From Bizionia sp. M204 (lineage in GTDB: Bacteria > Bacteroidota > Bacteroidia > Flavobacteriales > Flavobacteriaceae): a stretch of 64,000 bases of DNA. Position 1 is the stretch's first letter. Each line of letters begins with the position of its first letter. Below the pieces are notes generated by a model, which was not told where the DNA came from, ran no database searches, and saw only the letters and a list, made by a program, of their open reading frames with translations. Shown piece by piece: positions 56,229-64,000 of the stretch. The stretch lies in NCBI RefSeq assembly GCF_023205095.1, contig NZ_CP046242.1, forward strand, positions 1,043,001 to 1,107,000, in the 5' to 3' direction. Both the position numbers and the translations under genes were made by a program.

Positions 56229-56918
56229 CTATTCTTTAACAACGATGAGTGTTGCTTTAACACCATTGGCTAGTCCCCACCCAGAGGAAGCAATAATCTC
56301 CTCATTTTCATCCATTATAACCACTTGTGCGGTATTTGGAGCAACATCACCTTGAGATAAAGCTAAAAAATCAATAACATTAAAGCCTGTTTTTAACTGC
56401 AAGACAAAACCTTTGTAGTCACCCGTTAAAACAGCATATGGCATCATAATATCTTTATCAACAAAAACACGAATTACGTCACCATCAATAGAACCATAAT
56501 CACGATAAAGGACGCGAACCTGTGATGATTTAGTTTTAAAATCACCTAAATATTGATCCGTTTTAGAACCTACAACTTTTTCCTCAAATATGTTATCGAA
56601 ATTTTTTTCTTGCTTTTTAAAGCGCTCTTCATAAAGTTCTCCAGGATTACCAAACTTTTCACCAAACATAGAAAATTGTTTTTTGTCCGTATTTAATGGT
56701 TTGTTGTTGGGAACCGTTAACCCATTTACCTTTCCAGGATTAGGATTTGAAAAGCCGTTATTTTCTATAGGAGAAATACTAATACCACTAGTACCTGAAT
56801 CATTTTTTATGGCAGGTATGGAAGTGGAAGTATTGGGATTGCTATCAATTTGCGCATGTATAGGCGAACTAATTAACAGAATAATCCCAATAAGCATGAT
56901 GTAACGGACTATATTCAT
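56229..56918 (-). CDS. Secreted protein of unknown function (229 aa)
   Basis: Signal peptide MLIGIILLISSPIHAQ. A low-complexity Asn/Pro/Ser-rich linker follows to about residue 75. The last 105 residues form a beta-rich domain with RDYGSIDGDVIRVFVD, NVIDFLALSQGDVAPNTAQV and ASSGWGLANGVKATLIVV, a pattern (DGDxVxVxVN.. PNTAxV) I recall from secreted Bacteroidota proteins without a named function. Convergent with the pseudouridine synthase (2 bp apart). Confidence 0.7.
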   Translation of the reverse strand: MNIVRYIMLIGIILLISSPIHAQIDSNPNTSTSIPAIKNDSGTSGISISPIENNGFSNPNPGKVNGLTVPNNKPLNTDKKQFSMFGEKFGNPGELYEERFKKQEKNFDNIFEEKVVGSKTDQYLGDFKTKSSQVRVLYRDYGSIDGDVIRVFVDKDIMMPYAVLTGDYKGFVLQLKTGFNVIDFLALSQGDVAPNTAQVVIMDENEEIIASSGWGLANGVKATLIVVKE

Positions 56919-57200
56919 TTTATAGGTTCATGAAAATTTATTAGAGCTTATAATTCAAAAACTATACCTAAATATTATAAACGTGATAAATATATAGCAA
57001 ATATGATAAATTTATAAATTATAAGTTACAATTTAGGATAACATTAATAATGGCAGCTGTTTTCAGATTATTCAAATGACTTTTTATCCTATTATAAAAT
57101 GTTAAAATATGTTAAATAACTACTTTGTAATGCATAGTACTGTAACAAAATATTTTATGTGTCGTCTATTAAGTATACAAATCCAATAAATATTAATATC
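56919..57200. other. AT-rich intergenic region before the micropeptide cluster
   Basis: No gene is seen in this 282-bp stretch. It should carry the promoters of the secreted protein at 56229-56918 and of the micropeptide cluster, but no clear TAnnTTTG was found in either direction. Confidence 0.4.
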
Positions 57201-57308
57201 ATGAGAACTTTAGACAGCAATCCCGCCTACCAGCAGGCATGGCAATTATCGAAAAGAACGAACACTACAAATGGCTTTACCTGGAACAGTAAGAGACGCT
57301 TTAGATAG
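57201..57308 (+). CDS. Basic micropeptide 1 (35 aa) with 21-bp palindromic insertion
   Basis: ATG at 57201, TAG at 57306-57308; product MRTLDSN, PAYQQAW, then QLSKRTNTTNGFTWNSKRRF and a final Arg. It is nearly identical in DNA to the ORF at 57354, except for an in-frame 21-bp insert (57222-57242, CCCGCCTACCAGCAGGCATG plus G) that adds PAYQQAW. The insert has the look of a small GC-rich palindromic element. Conserved reading frame and conserved Lys/Arg end argue for translation. Function unknown. Confidence 0.45.
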   Translation: MRTLDSNPAYQQAWQLSKRTNTTNGFTWNSKRRFR

Positions 57309-57353
57309 TAATTAGGTAAACAATTCATCAATCAATTAAAAATCAAATATATT

Positions 57354-57440
57354 ATGAGAACTTTAGACAGTAATCAATTATCAAAAAGAACGAGCAGTAC
57401 AAAAGGTTTTACTTGGAATAGTAAAAGACGTTATAGATAG
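57354..57440 (+). CDS. Basic micropeptide 2 (28 aa)
   Basis: ATG at 57354, TAG at 57438-57440; product MRTLDSNQLSKRTSSTKGFT then WNSKRRYR. Paralogue of the peptide at 57201. The nucleotide changes between the two copies are scattered and keep the frame, and the upstream AT-rich leaders are also alike. It would be soluble and strongly basic. Confidence 0.45.
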   Translation: MRTLDSNQLSKRTSSTKGFTWNSKRRYR

Positions 57441-57509
57441 TACTATCATTTAAAGAATTAACCAACAAGCAATGCTGCCAACAGGCAGAGAAGCAAAAAC
57501 CACCATATC

Positions 57510-57641
57510 ATGCACGCATTAATAAAGATTTCCCGAGATTCCAACGCCTTAATAACGTTTGCTCAAAAAAGAATTACCATACGGAAAAAATGCATTCAGC
57601 ATGGCACATTATGGACCGGAATTAAACGTTATAAACATTAG
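57510..57641 (+). CDS. Basic micropeptide 3 (43 aa), distant relative
   Basis: ATG at 57510, TAG at 57639-57641. Begins MHALIKISRDSNALITFAQK and ends with the segment GTLWTGIKRYKH. It shares DSNxL, an early KR and a final TxW...KRY with the two upstream peptides, suggesting a three-member family. A strong terminator follows at 57669, as expected for the end of a short transcript. GCTGCCAACAGGCAG, a small palindrome, lies between it and peptide 2. Confidence 0.4.
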   Translation: MHALIKISRDSNALITFAQKRITIRKKCIQHGTLWTGIKRYKH

Positions 57642-57668
57642 TTTGAATTAGTTAAAGTTGAAAAAAAA

Positions 57669-57694
57669 CCAGCACAAGTTGCTGGTTTTTTTTG
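57669..57694 (+). terminator. Intrinsic terminator after the micropeptide cluster
   Basis: ACCAGCA (57669-57675) and TGCTGGT (57681-57687) pair around CAAGT and are followed by a run of T. The A run before the stem allows function in both directions. Confidence 0.8.
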
Positions 57695-57756
57695 TAATTA
57701 TTTTCGTGGTATTGTTTTTGTGTTTGTAAAAATCTAATTCTTAAATTGTTAGCACT

Positions 57757-58311
57757 ATGAGACATCACAGAAACTCCGAAAACGTAAATGCAGGTTCCAT
57801 GGCAGATATTGCTTTTTTATTACTTATCTTCTTCTTAGTAACAACCACGATTTCAACCGATGCTGGCATTAATAGAAATTTACCTGCCTTCTGCCCTACC
57901 AATGATTGTGCAACGCTAACGGCTGATAACAACGTATTACGTATTGTTTTAAATAATTCGAATGACATATTAATGAATAATAAATTAGTCCCTTTGAATG
58001 CTATTAGTCAACAAGTTTCAAATTTTGTAAATAATAATGGGGATAACTCTTGTAGTTACTGTTCAGGTGAGCAACTTTTAACCGCTTCCGATAATCCCCA
58101 AAAAGCTATTATTTCGTTGGAACACAATAGGCAAACATCTTATGAATTGTTTATTCAGGTTCAAAATAGTATTTCAAAAGCTATCACTGATTTGCGTGAA
58201 GTCTATTCCCAAAATAATTTTAGAAAATCTTTATCAGATTTATCCTCAACCGAAATAGAAGAAGTTAGAAAGGCTTATCCGCTTATAATTTCGGAAGTAG
58301 AAACAAATTAA
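57757..58311 (+). CDS. ExbD/TolR-family biopolymer transport protein, orphan
   Basis: A 184-residue protein with a short cytoplasmic N-terminus, the ExbD signature helix NAGSMADIAFLLLIFFLVTTTI (quoted at its key Asp25 region, GSMADIAFLLLIFFLVT) and a periplasmic domain. The Asp in the helix is the proton-channel residue of the family. No ExbB or TonB gene is next to it, so it must act with partners elsewhere. The periplasmic part has several Cys (CPTNDCAT and CSYCSG), which is unusual and may form disulfides. Confidence 0.85.
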   Translation: MRHHRNSENVNAGSMADIAFLLLIFFLVTTTISTDAGINRNLPAFCPTNDCATLTADNNVLRIVLNNSNDILMNNKLVPLNAISQQVSNFVNNNGDNSCSYCSGEQLLTASDNPQKAIISLEHNRQTSYELFIQVQNSISKAITDLREVYSQNNFRKSLSDLSSTEIEEVRKAYPLIISEVETN

Positions 58312-58313
58312 GA

Positions 58314-58739
58314 TTATTTATCAGGGAGTTGTTTTAATTCTGATTCTTTCTTAATTCCATAAACAATATCAACTTTTTTTCGTCCCCAATTTTTAGCCGC
58401 TTCAATATTTAACCCCATATAAATATCTATTTGATTGCGTTTTCGTGCGTGCATTTTGTCCTTCACTAAATATATACCTTCCAAACCTTGAATGGAAACA
58501 GGTGTATTATGCTTTAATCCTAGTTTAAGTAAATCTCGGGAAACAGCAATATATTTAAGACCTGGTTTTAAACTATCACCAAACGCTGTAATATGCGGAT
58601 TAGAATTAGTTTGATAAGAAACAGAATTATAGGCCGTTGCCGTAACTCGAAGACTCTTCCATGTGTATTCTGAAGGTTTATCCGTTTTACAATTAAAAAC
58701 CAACAGGAGTAAAATTCCGATTATCGTTTTTGTATTCAT
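58314..58739 (-). CDS. 3D-domain lipoprotein
   Basis: A 141-residue protein. The N-terminus MNTKTIIGILLLLVFNCKTD carries a lipobox-like Cys. The 3D domain (named for three Asp) is shown by VTATAYNSVSYQTNSNPHIT, AFGDSLKPGLKYIAVSRDLL and QIDIYMGLNIEAAKNWGRK. It is related to the catalytic core of MltA-type lytic transglycosylases; a wall-related role is inferred. Convergent with exbD. Confidence 0.85.
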   Translation of the reverse strand: MNTKTIIGILLLLVFNCKTDKPSEYTWKSLRVTATAYNSVSYQTNSNPHITAFGDSLKPGLKYIAVSRDLLKLGLKHNTPVSIQGLEGIYLVKDKMHARKRNQIDIYMGLNIEAAKNWGRKKVDIVYGIKKESELKQLPDK

Positions 58740-58834
58740 AGAAATTGGTTGATTAAAGATACAATTTTTTGAAGATTATTGAACACGTCTAACTTTTTTG
58801 TAACCTGACCAATAGATACTAAAACAAACTACAA

Positions 58835-60175
58835 ATGAAATCTATTCAACTATTGTGCCTATCCTTTTTACTTGTTATGAGTTGTAAAGATGAGCCAAAA
58901 CAAGAACAAATTATTGCAGAGGTTAATGAAGACGTAATTGTAACGCCCGAAATGATGGAACGTGCTAAAGACATTCATAAACGGGTTATTACTTTAGATA
59001 CACACGATGATTTTAATGTGAATAACTTTACTGACTCCATAAATTATACTCAAGATTTAAAGTCGCAAGTTACACTTCCTAAAATGAAAGCTGGCGGATT
59101 GGATGTTGCTTGGTTTATTGTTTATACGGGTCAAGACACTTTATCTGCAGAAGGGTATGCCAAGGCATACAAAACCGCTATGGGTAAATTTGATGCTATT
59201 CATAAACTAGTAACAGATATTGCCCCAGATCAAATTGAATTGGCACTAACATCGGATGATGTTAGACGTATTGACGCTACTGGAAAGAAGATAGCTATGA
59301 TTGGTATTGAAAACGGTTATCCTGTTGGAACAGACATCAAAAACGTGGAGAAATTTTATGATTTAGGTGGTCGTTATATGTCGCTTGCTCATAATGGTCA
59401 TAGTCAATTAAGCGATAGTAATACGGGTGAAAAAGATGATGTATGGCTTCATAACGGTTTAAGTCCATTAGGAAAAGAAGTGATTGTTGAAATGAATCGT
59501 TTAGGAATGATGATTGATGTCTCTCATCCTTCAAAAGAAGCGATGCGTCAAATGATTGAATTGACTAAAGCACCAATAATAGCCTCGCATTCATCGGCAA
59601 GAGCACTATGTAATCATAGTCGAAATTTAGATGACGAACAATTACAATGGATGAAAGATAATAACGGTGTAGTTCATGCCGTAGCGCTTGATGCTTATGT
59701 TAACGCTGAAAAAGTAGCGGCTCGTGATGAGGCTTTAAAAAGCATTCAAAAAGAAGCAGCCGATTCGTTAGGTGTCAAATGGTACACATCACGCGACGAG
59801 GTTATGGCTTTAAGCAATGAAGACCAAGGTAAATTTTTTGAATATTATGGCGAAGTTGTACGTCTAGCAAATGAAAAGGCTAAAACTATTGAAGGCTTTC
59901 CTCCTGCTGTAAATGTTGCTGATTTTGTAGATCATATAGATTATATGGTTGATAAAATAGGCATAAACCATGTAGGAATCAGTAGCGATTTTGATGGTGG
60001 TGGCGGAATTGAAGGCTGGCGCGATGCATCAGAAACGTTCAATGTAACATTAGAGTTGGTAAAACGTGGCTATACCGAAGCTGAAATTAGCAAGCTTTGG
60101 AGTGAGAATCTTTTACGCGTTTTAGACGATGTCCAAGCTGTTGCTAAAAATATGCAAGCACATAGTAACCCGTAA
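58835..60175 (+). CDS. Membrane dipeptidase (M19) lipoprotein
   Basis: A 446-residue zinc dipeptidase. Lipoprotein signal LCLSFLLVMSCKDEP. Metal ligands of M19 are visible: LDTHDDFN (HxD), the bridging Glu in IGIENGYP, then IDVSHPSKEAM and IASHSSARAL; GISSDFDGGGG contains the late Asp. Renal-dipeptidase-type enzymes cleave dipeptides in the periplasm. A bidirectional terminator separates it from the E1 gene. Confidence 0.93.
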   Translation: MKSIQLLCLSFLLVMSCKDEPKQEQIIAEVNEDVIVTPEMMERAKDIHKRVITLDTHDDFNVNNFTDSINYTQDLKSQVTLPKMKAGGLDVAWFIVYTGQDTLSAEGYAKAYKTAMGKFDAIHKLVTDIAPDQIELALTSDDVRRIDATGKKIAMIGIENGYPVGTDIKNVEKFYDLGGRYMSLAHNGHSQLSDSNTGEKDDVWLHNGLSPLGKEVIVEMNRLGMMIDVSHPSKEAMRQMIELTKAPIIASHSSARALCNHSRNLDDEQLQWMKDNNGVVHAVALDAYVNAEKVAARDEALKSIQKEAADSLGVKWYTSRDEVMALSNEDQGKFFEYYGEVVRLANEKAKTIEGFPPAVNVADFVDHIDYMVDKIGINHVGISSDFDGGGGIEGWRDASETFNVTLELVKRGYTEAEISKLWSENLLRVLDDVQAVAKNMQAHSNP

Positions 60176-60201
60176 AAAAAAGGGAGTCATTAAATAATAA
60201 A

Positions 60202-60240
60202 AAACAGCATTGAATTATGAAATTTCAATGCTGTTTTTCT
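60202..60240. terminator. Bidirectional intrinsic terminator
   Basis: AAACAGCATTGAA (60202-60214) and TTCAATGCTGTTT (60224-60236) form a perfect 13-bp stem with a T-rich tail on the plus strand and an A-rich run on the other side, between two convergent genes. Confidence 0.85.
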
Positions 60241-60263
60241 TTATATAAAGTTTATTTACACTT

Positions 60264-62270
60264 TTAGTAAGCCAACAGTTCTTTCAAGGCTGTTTCAAAT
60301 TTTCCTTTTCCTAAATACTGTACTTCCAATTGATTTATAAATGGAATTGGTGTTTCCATGCTAGCCACACGCTTAACAGGCGCATCTAGGTATTCAAAAC
60401 ATGTTTCCATAATTAGGGATGAAATATCTGAAGCAATACCACCAAACAAGGAATCTTCTTGTAATATAATGGCACGACCTGTTTTTCTAACCGATTCAAA
60501 AATAGCTTCGGTGTCCAAGGGTTGTAAGCTTCGTAAGTCAATTAAGTCGGCTTGAATGTCTGGATTGTTGTTTAAAGTTTCTAAAGCCCAATGAACAGCT
60601 GCGCCATAGGAAATGATGGTAACATCAGCACCTTCCCGTAAACGTGCTGCTTTTCCAAAAGGAATGGTGAAATAATCTGTAGGCACATCCTGACGAATAC
60701 TTCTGTATAGAGCTTTGTGTTCAAAGAAAAGAACTGGGTTTGGATCGTTTATAGCAGTTGCTAATAATCCTTTGGCATCATACGGAAAAGCCGGATACAC
60801 CACTTTTAATCCAGGTGTCTTGGTGAACCAAGCTTCATTGGTTTGCGAGTGAAAAGGTCCTGCCGCAACGCCAGCACCACATGGCATTCTCACAACTACA
60901 TCGGCGTTTTGATTCCAGCGATAATGGGATTTAGCCAAATAATTTACAATCGGGTTAAAACCAGAAGTTGCAAAATCAGCAAACTGCATTTCCATAACGG
61001 CTTTCATTCCAGATATAGAAAGTCCCATGGCAGCTTCCACAATAGCAGATTCGCAAATAGGTGTATTTCGAACACGTTCTTTTCCAAACGCGTCTACAAA
61101 CCCATCGGTTATTTTAAAAACGCCACCATATTCAGCGACATCCTGACCCATGATAATCAAATCATCATGACGCTCCATGGACTGTTTTAAACCTTCAGAA
61201 ATAGCATCAATTAAGCGTATTTCTTCTGTGTTTGAATTTGGTTTAATTTCCTGATAATCAAAATCTTTATAAACGTCATGTAATTCCGTACTTTCATTTG
61301 GAATTATTGCCTCTTCATCAAAAGCCATTTGTAAATGTTCATTGATTTCAGACACAATAGCCTCTTTCATTTCCAAATCATTTGCTTCGGTGAGAATATT
61401 TTCATCTTTCAAAAATGTCTGAAAATTTTCTAACGGATCTTTCTTCGCCCACATATCCATTAAATCTTGTGGCACATATTTGGTGCCACTCGCCTCTTCA
61501 TGGCCACGCATTCTAAAGGTTTTAAATTCAATTAAAATTGGACGAGGATTTTGACGAACACTTTCCGCTAAATCGCGCATCTTGGTATAAACTTCTATAA
61601 TATTATTTCCGTCTATTATGTGTGACTCCATGCCATAACCAATGCCACGATCCGCAATGTTTTCACAATTATATTGTTCGCTAGTTGGTGTAGATAAACC
61701 GTATCCATTATTTTCTACACAAAATAAAACCGGCAATTGCCAGACTGAAGCCACGTTTAATGCTTCGTGAAAATCACCTTCACTAGTACCTCCTTCACCT
61801 GTAAAAACAGCTGTAACTTCCTTCGTGTTTTTTAATTTACTTGCTAATGCAATCCCATCGGCAACACCTAATTGCGGCCCTAAATGCGATATCATACCAA
61901 CAATTTTAAATTCCTGTGTTCCAAAATGAAAGGAACGATCACGACCTTTGGTAAAACCATTGGCTTTTCCTTGCCATTGGCTAAATAAGCGATATAAAGG
62001 AATATCACGCGTGGTGAAAACACCTAAATTTCTGTGCATAGGCAATATGTATTCATCAGAATGCAAAGCCATAGTGACACCTACAGAAATAGCTTCTTGG
62101 CCTATTCCTGAAAACCATTTAGAAACCCTGCCTTGGCGTAATAGAATTAACATTTTTTCTTCTATTAAACGTGGTTTTAGCATACGCTTATAGAGTTCTA
62201 ATAACTCACTACTATCAAGACCTGTTTTATTATAGGTTATATTACTCATAGATGAGGCTGTATTGATCAT
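60264..62270 (-). CDS. Fused alpha-beta E1 component of a 2-oxo acid dehydrogenase
   Basis: A 668-residue thiamine-diphosphate enzyme, E1alpha (about 20-330) fused to E1beta (about 345-668). The alpha part has GQEAISVGV, the cofactor motif GEGGTSEGDFHEALN and ENNGYGLSTP; the beta part has GQDVAEYGGVFKITDGF, EMQFADFATSGFNPIVN and HSQTNEAWFTKTPGLKVVYP. This matches branched-chain 2-oxoisovalerate dehydrogenase E1 of Bacteroidota. E2 and E3 are not in the window. Promoter at 62284-62311. Confidence 0.92.
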   Translation of the reverse strand: MINTASSMSNITYNKTGLDSSELLELYKRMLKPRLIEEKMLILLRQGRVSKWFSGIGQEAISVGVTMALHSDEYILPMHRNLGVFTTRDIPLYRLFSQWQGKANGFTKGRDRSFHFGTQEFKIVGMISHLGPQLGVADGIALASKLKNTKEVTAVFTGEGGTSEGDFHEALNVASVWQLPVLFCVENNGYGLSTPTSEQYNCENIADRGIGYGMESHIIDGNNIIEVYTKMRDLAESVRQNPRPILIEFKTFRMRGHEEASGTKYVPQDLMDMWAKKDPLENFQTFLKDENILTEANDLEMKEAIVSEINEHLQMAFDEEAIIPNESTELHDVYKDFDYQEIKPNSNTEEIRLIDAISEGLKQSMERHDDLIIMGQDVAEYGGVFKITDGFVDAFGKERVRNTPICESAIVEAAMGLSISGMKAVMEMQFADFATSGFNPIVNYLAKSHYRWNQNADVVVRMPCGAGVAAGPFHSQTNEAWFTKTPGLKVVYPAFPYDAKGLLATAINDPNPVLFFEHKALYRSIRQDVPTDYFTIPFGKAARLREGADVTIISYGAAVHWALETLNNNPDIQADLIDLRSLQPLDTEAIFESVRKTGRAIILQEDSLFGGIASDISSLIMETCFEYLDAPVKRVASMETPIPFINQLEVQYLGKGKFETALKELLAY

Positions 62271-62283
62271 AAAATTCGTTTGT

Positions 62284-62311
62284 CAAATATACTATAAATT
62301 GATTATTACAA
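62284..62311 (-). promoter_or_regulatory. Promoter of the fused E1 gene
   Basis: Minus strand TTG (62311-62309), 17-base spacer, TATATTTG (62291-62284): a full match to the Bacteroidota promoter, 14 bp before the ATG at 62270. Confidence 0.65.
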
Positions 62312-62358
62312 ATAACAATCTAACAATAAATAGTATTCCAAACTTTATAATGTTTTCG

Positions 62359-62366
62359 TACATTTG
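62359..62366 (+). promoter_or_regulatory. -7 element TACATTTG before the oxygenase operon
   Basis: Exact TAnnTTTG match 31 bp before the ATG at 62397; no TTG at the -33 distance. Divergent with the E1 promoter. Confidence 0.45.
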
Positions 62367-62396
62367 TAATACATACGCATTAAAAACTATATCCTT

Positions 62397-63347
62397 ATGA
62401 ATACGATACCAAGTGTTAATTTAAAAGATTTTTTATCCGAAGACCCAAAACGCAAACAACAATTTGTAGATGCTATAGGAAAGGCCTACGAAGAAATTGG
62501 TTTTGTTGCTTTAAAAGGGCACTTTTTAGATGATAAACTAGTCGATAATTTATATGGAGAAGTAAAAAACTTCTTTGAACTCCCTTTAGAAACCAAGCAA
62601 AAATATGAAATTGAAGGCATTGGTGGCCAACGTGGTTATATTTCATTCGGAAAAGAAAGCGCTAAAGGTAAGAAAGAAGGCGATTTAAAAGAGTTCTGGC
62701 ACTTTGGACAATTTGTAGAAAACAATCCAAAATTAGAAGCAGAATACCCTAAAAATGTAGAAGTTAAAGAACTACCGGAGTTTAATAAAGCTGGAAAAGA
62801 AACGTACCGCATGTTGGAAAAAACAGCTAAATATGTGTTGCGTGCTTTAGCATTGCATTTAAAATTAGAAGAAACCTATTTTGATGATTACATACATAAT
62901 GGAAATAGTATTTTACGTCCAATCCACTATCCACCAATTGTAGATGAACCTAAAAACGCAGTTCGTGCTGCTGCCCACGGTGATATAAATTTAATTACAC
63001 TATTAATGGGTGCTCAAGGTCGTGGTTTACAAGTTCAAAACCATAAAGGTGAATGGTTAGATGCCATTGCAGAACCTGATGAATTAATGATAAATGTGGG
63101 TGATATGTTATCAAGACATACCAATAATAAATTAAAATCCACCATCCATCGCGTTATCAATCCACCAAGAGAACTTTGGGGAACTTCACGCTACTCCATT
63201 CCGTTTTTCATGCATCCAATAAGCGATATGAAATTGGACGTTTTAGAAAGTTGTATTGACGAGGATAACCCAAAACAATTTGATGACATTACGGCGGGCG
63301 AATTTTTAAATGAGCGTCTTATTGAATTAGGGTTAATTAAAAAGTAA
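62397..63347 (+). CDS. Isopenicillin-N-synthase-like Fe(II)/2-oxoglutarate oxygenase family protein
   Basis: A 316-residue non-haem iron enzyme. The N-terminal DIOX_N block (IGFVALKGHFLDDKLVDNLY) and the catalytic double-stranded helix are present: AAHGDINLITLLMG (iron ligands His and Asp), STIHRVINPP (second His) and SRYSIPFFMHP (Arg and Ser for 2-oxoglutarate). The substrate in Bacteroidota is not known to me; beta-lactam synthesis is not implied. The SUI1 gene follows after two bases, so both lie in one operon. Confidence 0.9.
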   Translation: MNTIPSVNLKDFLSEDPKRKQQFVDAIGKAYEEIGFVALKGHFLDDKLVDNLYGEVKNFFELPLETKQKYEIEGIGGQRGYISFGKESAKGKKEGDLKEFWHFGQFVENNPKLEAEYPKNVEVKELPEFNKAGKETYRMLEKTAKYVLRALALHLKLEETYFDDYIHNGNSILRPIHYPPIVDEPKNAVRAAAHGDINLITLLMGAQGRGLQVQNHKGEWLDAIAEPDELMINVGDMLSRHTNNKLKSTIHRVINPPRELWGTSRYSIPFFMHPISDMKLDVLESCIDEDNPKQFDDITAGEFLNERLIELGLIKK

Positions 63348-63349
63348 AT

Positions 63350-63679
63350 ATGGATTTACAAGATCAATTAAAGAATCTTTTTCCAGAACATATTGAAGAA
63401 GAATCTGAAGCTACAGCAGACACAAGCAAAGGTCTGTGGATTCAAGATGATCCCATTTTATGCAAATATGAAAAACGCAAAGGTAAGCCAATAACCATTC
63501 TTGATGGTTATACTGGTGCTACCGAAGATTTTAAGGCCTTGGCAAAAGAACTAAAAACAACCTTAAGTGTTGGAGGCAGTTTTAAAGATGATAAAATTAT
63601 TATTCAAGGCGATTATCGCGATAAAATAATGACCATTTTAAAAGAGAAAGGGTTTCAAGTTAAACGTGTTGGAGGCTGA
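63350..63679 (+). CDS. SUI1/eIF1-like translation factor (YciH type)
   Basis: A 109-residue protein. The SUI1 domain covers about 45-108: RKGKPITILDGYTGATEDFK, the basic KELKTTLSVGGSFKD and KIIIQGDYRDKIMTILKEKG. Bacterial YciH-type proteins affect start-codon fidelity or translation under stress. The stop overlaps the next ATG (ATGA), so the two genes are translationally coupled. Confidence 0.92.
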   Translation: MDLQDQLKNLFPEHIEEESEATADTSKGLWIQDDPILCKYEKRKGKPITILDGYTGATEDFKALAKELKTTLSVGGSFKDDKIIIQGDYRDKIMTILKEKGFQVKRVGG

Positions 63680-64000
63680 TGAAAAGAGGTTCCCTTCATA
63701 TAACTAATGGCACGCATTTAACAAACTATTTACAAGAATTGGATGTTAAGGGCGCTTTTTTAACGTGGCAAGAAATGTTGTGTGATGGTCCTACACCTGT
63801 TCAAATTGATTCACAACGTTTTATAGATACCCGAAAAGGGTTTCTAAAAAATGTGTATGGTATTGAGATTAACGAAGAAGAAATAAAAAATGAATTAGCG
63901 GTTTTAGACCAAGCAGACGTGTTTTCGGAAATAGTTCTTTGGTTTGAATATGATTTGTTTTGCCATATTAATTTATTGGGTGTTATAAAATTACTTCAAG
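63679..64000 (+). CDS. DUF1835 domain protein, 5' part (runs off the window)
   Basis: ATG at 63679 overlaps the SUI1 stop. The first 107 residues are visible: MKRGSLHITNGTHLTNYLQE, GAFLTWQEMLCDGPTPVQ, and ending SEIVLWFEYDLFCHINLLGV. The HITNGxxL start, the WxEMLCDGP block and LWFExDLFCQxNLL-type sequence are characteristic of DUF1835. Function unknown; the frame is open at the window edge. Confidence 0.85.
   Translation, partial: MKRGSLHITNGTHLTNYLQELDVKGAFLTWQEMLCDGPTPVQIDSQRFIDTRKGFLKNVYGIEINEEEIKNELAVLDQADVFSEIVLWFEYDLFCHINLLGVIKLLQ

Noticed and set aside
62397-63347. Beta-lactam (isopenicillin N) biosynthesis
   Set aside because: Only the general oxygenase fold is shared; there is no ACV synthetase or other cluster gene, and the partner is a translation factor gene.

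Overview
The window reads as chromosomal DNA of a marine or soil-type Flavobacteriaceae (Bacteroidota). The sequence is AT-rich. A leucine-rich-repeat protein carries a type IX secretion (Por) C-terminal sorting domain. Many genes are preceded by the Bacteroidota -7 promoter element TAnnTTTG, sometimes with a TTG -33 element. Other family-typical traits are a LytS/LytTR pair beside an ABC-aminopeptidase fusion, a fused E1 alpha-beta 2-oxo acid dehydrogenase, TPR/LuxR-type membrane regulators and small palindromic intergenic elements. No rRNA, tRNA, CRISPR array, integrase or complete IS element was seen.

Layout. 0-1 kb: 3' end of a DEAD-box helicase. 1.1-5.2 kb: divergent tesA-like esterase and ybbA/ybbP-like ABC pair, the same order as in Escherichia coli. 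5.2-7.4 kb: small membrane protein, AhpC/TSA-like protein, lipoprotein. 7.5-14 kb: LytTR regulator, LytS-type kinase, and a divergent ABC ATPase plus ABC-permease/M1-peptidase fusion. 14-19 kb is the accessory island: a 967-residue NACHT-type NTPase with a C-terminal TOPRIM domain (candidate one-gene anti-phage system), a parD-like antitoxin remnant, a hicAB toxin-antitoxin pair with its own promoter/operator, and a 97-bp tandem repeat in which every unit keeps an imperfect hairpin. 19-24 kb: zinc alcohol dehydrogenase, old yellow enzyme, DbpA-like helicase, M23/LysM peptidase. 24-26.6 kb: secreted protein and TPR-HTH regulator. 26.7-29.2 kb: arsenic operon arsR-DUF6428-arsC-ACR3 with a palindromic ArsR operator. 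29.3-31.9 kb: topoisomerase III and a 55-residue membrane protein.

31.9-39.8 kb is one long efflux operon resembling cecR-ybhGFSR: TetR, TolC, HlyD, a lipoprotein with a frameshifted end, OsmC, two ABC ATPases and two ABC-2 permeases. A promoter and TetR-type palindrome lie in front. 39.8-50.4 kb: DUF457 membrane hydrolase, porin, cold-shock protein, DEAD-box helicase, RlmF and RlmI-like rRNA methyltransferases, M16 peptidase, and the LRR/type IX-secreted protein. 50.5-56.9 kb: DUF3817, MscS-like channel, OmpA lipoprotein, DUF1853, superfamily 2 helicase, pseudouridine synthase, secreted protein. 57.1-57.7 kb holds three related basic micropeptide ORFs too short for usual gene calling. 57.7-64 kb: orphan ExbD, 3D-domain lipoprotein, M19 dipeptidase, fused E1, 2-oxoglutarate/Fe(II) oxygenase-fold enzyme, SUI1/YciH, and the start of a DUF1835 gene.

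Most of the window is ordinary core genome. The strongest candidate for an undescribed system is the NACHT-TOPRIM gene at 14224-17127 with its toxin-antitoxin neighbours. Second is the micropeptide family at 57201-57641.
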